This document shows positions 13,901-22,900 of a DNA stretch of 64,000 nucleotides, in pieces (position 1 is the stretch's first letter; the number at the start of each line of letters is the position of its first letter). The DNA is from Nectonema munidae (taxonomy: Eukaryota > Nematomorpha > Nectonematoida > Nectonematidae), in NCBI GenBank assembly GCA_030549495.1, contig JAUIRK010000097.1:715001-779000 (forward strand), written 5' to 3'. Below the pieces are notes generated by a model. That model did not search any database, was not told where the DNA came from, and saw only the letters and a list, made by a program, of their open reading frames with translations. The translations under genes and the position numbers were made by a program.

Positions 13901-16900
13901 TCGAATGCAACAAATGAGTTAATGTGACAATTCGTTAAACATGTTTCTTAATTTACAAGATAACTTATAAATAGGGCTGTTAAAAATTGACCCAAAAATT
14001 TTAAAATTTGATTTACCAAAAAGTGTTTTTGAGATTAAATTTTATAAATAATGACAATTTGTAGCAGAAACAGATAGGCGCTTCAAAAATACACCGGCTA
14101 AAACTTATATATTTTTTTGGGATTGAAAAAACTTATTTTTCTAAATAACATAAATATCAAAAGTAGCCATGAATTTAAGACATCAGTGAAATCAATTCTT
14201 GTCGTAAAGTTTTTTATAGTGATGAAGTTAGTAAAAACGGTTTTAATAAAATCAATACATTATTATACCATACATTTCTGGTTTCGCTGTTGAAAAACTT
14301 AGGCAACCGTAAGCAGGGCCTTTCACTGAGATTGAGTATCATCGCATTAGTAAACAATTATATTCATGTATGGACAAATGAATGTTTTAGAACAATTTCA
14401 TCACAGACCACTGATAGCTCCTGATTATCCAAAGAATGCGAGCGTCGAATTGAATTCCTCTGCCCTCTTTGAATGTCCAGTTTTGAGTGACATTGAGCCG
14501 ATCATACACTGGGTAAAATTTTTAAAAATAAATGACTCCTACCTCAATTCAGAAGGCTCGCTCAATGCTCGCATTGTTCAAGTATTAATATAACTTTCAT
14601 TTTAACATGTTACAAGATAAGCACGGCTTTTCCTCGTTTTAGAATCACCACCTTGCTACTGATCCAATGAAATTTGAGATTAAAAATGTCAAAGAAAATG
14701 ACACGGGTCTTTATGCGTGCATAGCAGAGAATTTGATTGGCAGATCAATCAGCAAGGCTTGGCTTCATATCAAGAAGAGTAAGTTTTTTTATATTGAAGC
14801 CTGTCATTACTTTCATTATTCATCGTAAGCAAAATGAATTATTGAAAATGAATATAATAAAATGTTTGAAAACAAATTTACAAGTTTCTCAAGTTAGATA
14901 AGTGAATTTGAAATTGACACAAGATTTTGACCAAAAAAAAGGATTTTATAGAGATGAGATTTCTTCGAATACCCCAATGATATTTCGTCCACAACTAAAA
15001 ATAGAAATGACATTTACCCTCGCGACACTTAGCCACATTGCATTTCTCAGGTAACCCATTTACGACAATGTTCTTATTTTGGAACAAAGAATTTATCTTC
15101 GTCTGCTTTTCATGACTTGAATAAAACGTCTGGTAGATCGTCTGCTTTGCTTGGTCTTAAATGGGTTAATACTTATACACTGGACAACTAATTTAATTTC
15201 ACCACTGCACCTTAAGCTTGGCTTGATTACAGTTTACCAAAGCTCTGGTCAACGATGGTTTCAGATTCACTTACTTGTGCAAGGCTTTTCTAGAGCTCAT
15301 TAGAGATCCTAAGTTTCAAAATTCAATGAACGAAGTAGAACTGGAAGCGTGGAAGGCTTTTGATCTGGTCGTGAACATTTTTCTTGGCCAAAACAACGAT
15401 TGGATCAATGCAGAACTTGTCATCAATATGCTGACTGCTTTCAGAAACCTCGAACTTCCAAATTTATCGTTTTTCCATTAACCCATTAAGCCCCAATATT
15501 CCCATTTGGGAACATAAGTAATTTCATCTCGCTGCTTTTTTTGACTTGGATAAAATGTTGGTTTAAATATGTTGACTATGGTACTTAATGGTTTTACCTT
15601 GTTCTTCTTTATATTTTAGTGAATTTTGATTTATCTATATAAATATAAATATATAGTCAAGCCTCAATAATAAAATAGTGCATCCATTATTTGTAAATTA
15701 GATTAATCTGTTTTTACATTTATAAACTTTTTGTATCATCATACATTTGTTTATTTTAACCTAGGATAAAAATATTTTTAAAATATTTCAACACTGTTGC
15801 TCAAATCATTATAGAAATTTCTCTATAAGCTCTATTTTTTGTCAAAAATTATTTTCTTTTTTTTACACAATAAATTTTTTATGAATTCCAGTTCTTTCAA
15901 AAATCCTTGGGTTTCTTCTTTTTCTTTGTGACAATTGCGTTCCTGCTCAAGATAAAGCATAAGCGTATCCAGTGATGATCAAGGCCTTGCTTTCACATAT
16001 GTTTTCACTATATTTTTGCATTTCTTCATTTTCTGATTCATCCTCACTATCATCAATCATATTTAAATTGTCTTCGTCACTATATAGATGTATCCAGTAG
16101 GATATCCATTATCTACATTTTAACGTAGTTTAACAGGTTCTTGTAAATTTGAAGTACCTTCAAGTCGCACTATTGTTTGACGTGAATCCATTATTAAAGC
16201 TGAAGAACGCTAGAATCTAATCGAGCAATACCGTTTGTATGCTTAAATACGATTTTATTGTACTGGTAGAAATCTTGTAAGGTGTCATTTTCACCATTTT
16301 TATCCATCTCTCAAATTTAATACTTGAGCTTTATTACTTTCAACATATTCCAAGAGCTGCTTTACTAAACGTTGTCGAAAATAATGTAAAAGTTTATATC
16401 AAAAAGACAAAAAATTTACGTAGTGTGAATTTCCGAATATAATATACACTTCTCATTAAAAAAATTGGCTAAAAACAATTTTTATCCGAACATTAAAGCT
16501 TTTGGATTATTGAGGGTTCACAATTATTTTGATATGGAATATCCAAATGTTTGAATTATTTTTTTGTAATAGTTTATAGTTTATAGAGTTTCTATTTTTT
16601 GCACATATGTTGATTTGTACTTTTTGTATAGATACTCCAATTTCAAACTCGAAAATCGCCTCAACAAACGGAAAATGGAATCAACATTTGGTGAAGTTTG
16701 TCATCATCGTGTTTTTACTCTTTGTCTGTAGTGTGCTAATCACAATAATATATGGTGTGCATAAAAAAACAAAAAAGTTAAACTCACTTGTTTCCATTGA
16801 AAATCCGTGGTACATAAGAAAGATAAGTATCAAAGAAAATGAGGTTTTTCACACTCAAAAAATGTTCTTTTTTAACGAAGTTTTCTTCATTTAGAAATTG

Positions 16901-19900
16901 ACTGGATGCAGTGAAAATATGCTGATAATGCCAATCGTCAAAATTGAACACATTCCCATTGAAAAACCAATAACATATGGTGTTAATTATGAAGTTCCAA
17001 TCGACTCAAAATGGGAGATTCCTAGAAACGCGTAAACTTTAAACACAGTCAAACAACTGATGACCTAAAACTAGCGAAATTACATTTCGTTTGTGGCGCC
17101 AATATTTGATAAAGTAGTGGAGTGCAAACTACATAAGTCGTTGTAAGATTGTACGACTAGTTAATGCTTTAGATCAACTAAATTATTATTAAAGGTACCA
17201 TGGGGTGTTTTCATCGAGAAGGCACAATTGCGCAGCTTGTATAGAACTATGAGAAAGTACGCTTGATGCTGGATCGAACCCAACACCTTGAGTTATCGAA
17301 ACACAGTACCTAACCAACCTTACTCACGCCCCCTGTAAAATAAAATAATATTAAACTTGAAATAATGATTTACTAAAATATTGAATATCAATTATACATT
17401 TATTTTATTATTATGAGTGGTTTCATATAATTACAACAATTCAAAAAGATCATTTAAATTTAAAAATATTCTAAACTACCAAAAATTGGTATAAGTAATG
17501 AGTGATTATTTTATGTATAACGAATAATATTAGTAATAAAAAGTAAAGATTTATTGGAATCAGAAATTTTTGCATAATTTTTCGCCGACTATTGGCTTTC
17601 CAGAACATATTAGCTTTAAAGGGTCAATATGAGTAACTTGAATCAACCAAGAAGAGTTAACACCATGAAGTTCTCATCTTTTCTTTGATGGATCTAATTA
17701 CTCATATTTACCCTTTATATATAATTGGGGCGTGAGTAGAGTTGGTTAGATGCTGGATTCGATAACTCAAGGTCTTGTTCGATACCATATCAAGTCTGCT
17801 TTCCTCATGAAACAAGCGGCGCAATTGTGTCTTCTCGATTACCTTTACAAGAATCATTTGAAAAAGCTTTTAATCTATCTTTTTTACTTTTATGATTATA
17901 CTGATTTAAAGGGTCATCCTCCATCATCTATAGTGTACATTGAGATTAGATAACCATTCTCCTGAAAATACTTGCTCAATTTTTAATGCGTTTTAAAAGA
18001 TCACTGCGAATTTTTTTATCATTTGATATACATTGCATCTATTGTTTCATTTTTTTATTTTATGAAATGATATTTGGATGTTTTCTTTCCATTCCTTTTT
18101 CTGCATACAAACTCATATGTTCGAATCCAAAGTTTTTCTTCACTCTTTCATAAAACGAATAGGCAAAGAGCGCCTCATTAAACTTATCAATGAAAATTTT
18201 GACGACAACTTTCCAGTATTAAGTTTCGATCTATTTGAATGATGAATCCTTAAAACTATATTTTTGTCATCAATTGTCCATCTATACACATATTTTGTCT
18301 AAATTAAGCCAAAAACTTTCATTATTAGAGTAGAACAAACATGTTTTATCAATATAGTTCTTGATTCATGGGAAAGTCCGATTCATGCTTTCTCAATCTA
18401 GTCCAAATAAATATATTCTTTTTTCTCTTCAAGAAAAATGCTATTAGAAAAACTTTGAGTTAAAATTGGCTAATCATGTAGTTAAAAAACATATTATTCT
18501 TGAAGATGCAAATTTATTAATACAAAGTCAACCACTAAAACGACCTTATTTTCATTTTTAAAACTCTTTAAGTGAAAGACACCCTTTTCTCTTTATTGTT
18601 ACGTATAGAAAGGCGTCTTTTCTATACTGTATAGATCAGTGCTAGACTGTGCGTCCCGATCCTTCAGTGGGTCGCGTGAAAAATAAAATGGGTCGTGACA
18701 AAAAAAAGGACATATAAATAGTCGATGCTGAATAAATGAACCTAGTGATCAGAGTTTGTCTTATTACACTTGTATTATGGGTCGCGATGCAAACTGTGCT
18801 TCTTGCTATGGGTGGCAGTAAAAAAAGTTTGAAAAACGCTGCTGTATAGATTACGGTGTCGATTCAAATGTGCTGGGTTCCCTGCTTCTCATTCCGATTT
18901 ATTAATTCAAAGGTCGCAAGTATCGTAATTCACTCAGTTTTAGACATAAACACATTCTAGATAACATCAATTTATTGAGTAATTTGGCTTATTTACTCTC
19001 AGCGTTGTAATAAATGAAATTCGATTTTTATATTAGTTGTTTTAATTTTTAAAATCAAAAAAACCGATATATAATACATTTACACTGGCGGATTAAAATT
19101 GCATTGCCAATTGCTTGAAAATTTTTCTTGATCTAATTCTTTTCGTAGAACTCAAATATTATGATGATTTCTGCAACTCATTTTTTAGATTCAATCTTTC
19201 TCTAAATTGAGAAGCCCTAAAAGGTTTTTTATGTTTAAATCGTAGTTAAGTGGGACATTTATTACTTTTATATTATCCAATTTTTTTTGTAAATTTATTA
19301 TTTAAACACATCAAGTTTTACCACATCAATTCACTTCGCAGTTCAATGAATGAGGATCCTTTTAAAATTGGCTAATCATGTAGTTAAAAAACATATTATT
19401 CTTGAAGATGCAAATTTATTAATACAAAGTCAACCACTAAAACGACCTTATTTTCATTTTTAAAACTCTTTAAGTGAAAGACACCCTTTTCTCTTTATTG
19501 TTACGTATAGAAAGGCGTCTTTTCTATACTGTATAGATCAGTGCTAGACTGTGCGTCCCGATCCTTCAGTGGGTCGCGTGAAAAATAAAATGGGTCGTGA
19601 CAAAATACACCACGTGACAAATTTCGCTTTTTATTAAACTATTAATCAAAATAAGATAAAAATAGCTTAAAAATTTTGATAAAGCTTAAATTTATATGCT
19701 TCAAATTTGAGTTCTAGTTTAGTAAAATCCGCCCGACCTCATTTATCAGCACCTTTCTGAGGGGATTTTGTCAGTTAGATCATTTTCAGGATTTTTGCCT
19801 ATGGAGAATTTTTTTGTTTTTATACTAATTGTTGAATAAGGCTTTGCTTTATTGCAGTTGTGTATCTAAAATCTATCAAAAGGACTGAGATGGGCAAATG

Positions 19901-22900
19901 CGACTCTTGCTTGAGTTCAATACGCCTCTCTCTAGGTTAATTTTTAGATAAATTAAAACAAAATTTAGTTTAGTCAAATTTGTATTCTACATGCGCAAAC
20001 TCTAAACATCCTTCAGTGTCGCATCTCCGTATACTGCGCTATATCTAATTCGTCCGTAATTTTTGATTCTAGAATTCTAGGGCTTTGATTCTCAATTTCT
20101 TTCAGGGCAGGGGTGAACCAGTAGCGTATTTAGAACTTACTAACTGGAGGGGCAGTGCCAAGGAAATTTTTAGTAGGGCAAACTTATTTTGTGAATTCAA
20201 ACTTAAATTTTTTGAGTATTTCACAATGAGAAGCCGGTGCCAAAAATCTCAACTTGTGGAACATTACATTTGAACATAACATGGTTATTTAAAAGAAAAA
20301 TTTTAAACTAATTCAGCATTAAAACAGCAACTAATTTATAATATGCTCAGTAATTACGAAGGTTGCTTGATAAAGCATAAGATAAATCCTTTAATTAAGA
20401 TCATGATTGCTCTGAACGATCTCAAATATATCAACATGGACTAACACTTGACTATGGATCAGCACTTGAGAACCACTGAAATGGGAATAGTGAGAACTTC
20501 TTTAACACTTTTTGCAAATTAAATATGATATAGACTCTTTACAATATACAAAATCTCAAATGCGGTTCTTATGTCCTACCCCTGATCTTTGGCTTTGTTT
20601 TTCGTATGATTAGCATTTATTTGTTCCCGTCATTAACGTATTTTTTATTGTAATTGGAAATCTTCATGCTTGTTTTGAGTTGTATGAAAACTCATTGAAA
20701 AAGATCAGCAATAGATTTATTTTCAAAAAACTCAGCATTAAAGGGTTTAAACAACATATCTTTCTATTTTGACGTCTCCATTTTTAGGTTAAGTGTGCAA
20801 TCTAAAGTTGGCGAGGGAGCTTTTGGAAGTGTTTACAAAGCCAATTTTAGTAAAGTCCAGAATCAAGCGAAAGTGGTGGCGGTAAAGATGCTGAAAGGTT
20901 TTCTTTTATTTCAAGATCTTAAGCACATCGATGCCTTTTAATCGGCTACGCTAAATGTTAGCCAATCACTTTTATTTAACTAGAACAACTTACCTAAATC
21001 TTATATAAAACTTTTATATTTCAAATTAGTTAGATTGCAATGCATGTTGGTATCTGCCAGTTTTACAGGCATATGTAATTGTATGACATTTAGTGATGAA
21101 CCTACCTCCTGAAATAGAATGGAAGGGGTGATGATGCAAAATTCTAATGACTAGGAAAAACTTTACTTCCACTTTAATAAATGATTGTTTGTTTTTATAA
21201 ATGTATTCATATAAAACTCAAATAATAACTCCATAATAACTCAGGTTTGTTCAAACTTAATGTGTTTTTAGTATTATTTTGGATAAATTAAAATTTCGTT
21301 TTTTTTTAAATCTTGTCATTCTTTTAGATCATGCGGATGATGATGAGCTCAAAGATTTCATATGTGAAATGGAGTTGATGAAGATTGTAGGAAACCACAA
21401 AAATGTAATCAATTTGATCGGATGTTGCTGTGATAAAAATGGTAAAAATAATCTTAGATAGTTTCTTTTCTTTGTTTTTTCAAAAGTCCAAACAGGATTT
21501 TCTATGTATATTACTTACTAATTTTGAAACTTTTGAAAACAGGAATCTAAATTGCCTTTTTTGAGGAATAACAGTGCTAGTTTTGCGTTTTGAAGAATTT
21601 AATTAGCTATTTATTTAATAAGATAGATATTTTAGTCTGTTAATTTTATACTGAATTTTGTTTATAGAGTTTTCGATGACCTTTTTAAATAATACAAACT
21701 ATAAATCAAAACTATTATCGTGTAATATTCATAAAATGTGCATTTGTCAAAATGTTATTCTTAAGATTGAAATATGAATTCAGAAATGTGATATGTGAAG
21801 AAGTCTTTAGTTTTAAATTTGCAATGCTTAAATACGTCTTTTGGGTTAATGTTTTTAGGGCCTTTGTATATCGTTGTTGAATATGCAGAGTTAGGCAATC
21901 TCCGTGATTACGTGAAGAAGAGGCGGATTCACCCTTTGATTAGAGAAGTTTACAACACCAACATCAACGAACACGAGTACGAGAATGAGCGAAAAGCGTT
22001 TCTAATGACTCACAAGTTGAAGAACTTTTTCAATGAACTCCTCTACTTTGCCTATCAAATTGCTAGAGGCATGGAATACTTGGAATCCAAAAAAGTAATC
22101 CTCACATTTTATAGTCAACAATTTTCAATCCCTTTCTTTTATTTCCAAATGGTGTCATTTTAATAACCATATTCCACATAAATATATCATTGACGCAAAA
22201 AATGGACTTATTCCATATGTTCTAAATATTAGCCTCATACACTAATTGATATTCGAGTCAATTAAAAAAAATATATATTTATTCAAGTATGCATTATGGC
22301 TCATATCTGAGGTAAGATTTATATTTCATGGAAAAATAATATACGAATAATCTAAGATATACGATATCAAAATAATTTTAAGATAAAATTTTATTCACCT
22401 TAAGGATCTTTAAATAGGGGGAATATATGATTTCTACTGCTATTGTTATATTATGGATAAAATAGGATATAGAGATTTCGCAACCCTGTTGCTAATATGT
22501 TTTTGTTTTTAGCGTATCCTAAATTTTTGTTTGGCTGTATATACGTGTCAATTTTTTTTATTGTCACTATAATGAAAAATATTAAATGAAATATAGGACG
22601 ACTGGATTTAGATTAGACTGCAAGGCCCACCTTCCTTCTCCTTCCCATCCAGTAAAGAATATTGGTACAGGATTTTTTAACTAAAATAATGACAGCATAT
22701 ATGAGTACATGCATTATGCATACATTGGAAAATAATAATCAATGGCATATATTCAAAATAATAGGCAAACATGGCATATACAAAAATTATGTTAGTAAAT
22801 GTTAAATTATTTTTAATAAATAGTTAAACTTCCTTTTTTGGAAGTTATATAAATGTATTCTGAAGTGAGAAGAGTAAAAGAATTAATTAGACATGACTTA

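Larger units (their letters stand above)
17032..20787 (+). other. FGFR intron 8
   Basis: A 3.8-kb intron carrying two SINEs in opposite orientations, a small hAT-like element and a 244-bp direct repeat. A solo hAT-like end (CAGTAGCGTATTTAG near 20119) is also present. The rest is unremarkable. Confidence 0.6.

Noticed and set aside
17750-17953. Short ORF as a small gene
   Set aside because: It is a read through SINE copy 4 and its flank.
20085-20273. Coding exon within FGFR intron 8
   Set aside because: The frame includes a hAT-like end (CAGTAGCGTATTTAG) and no family motif, and FGFR phases join without it.
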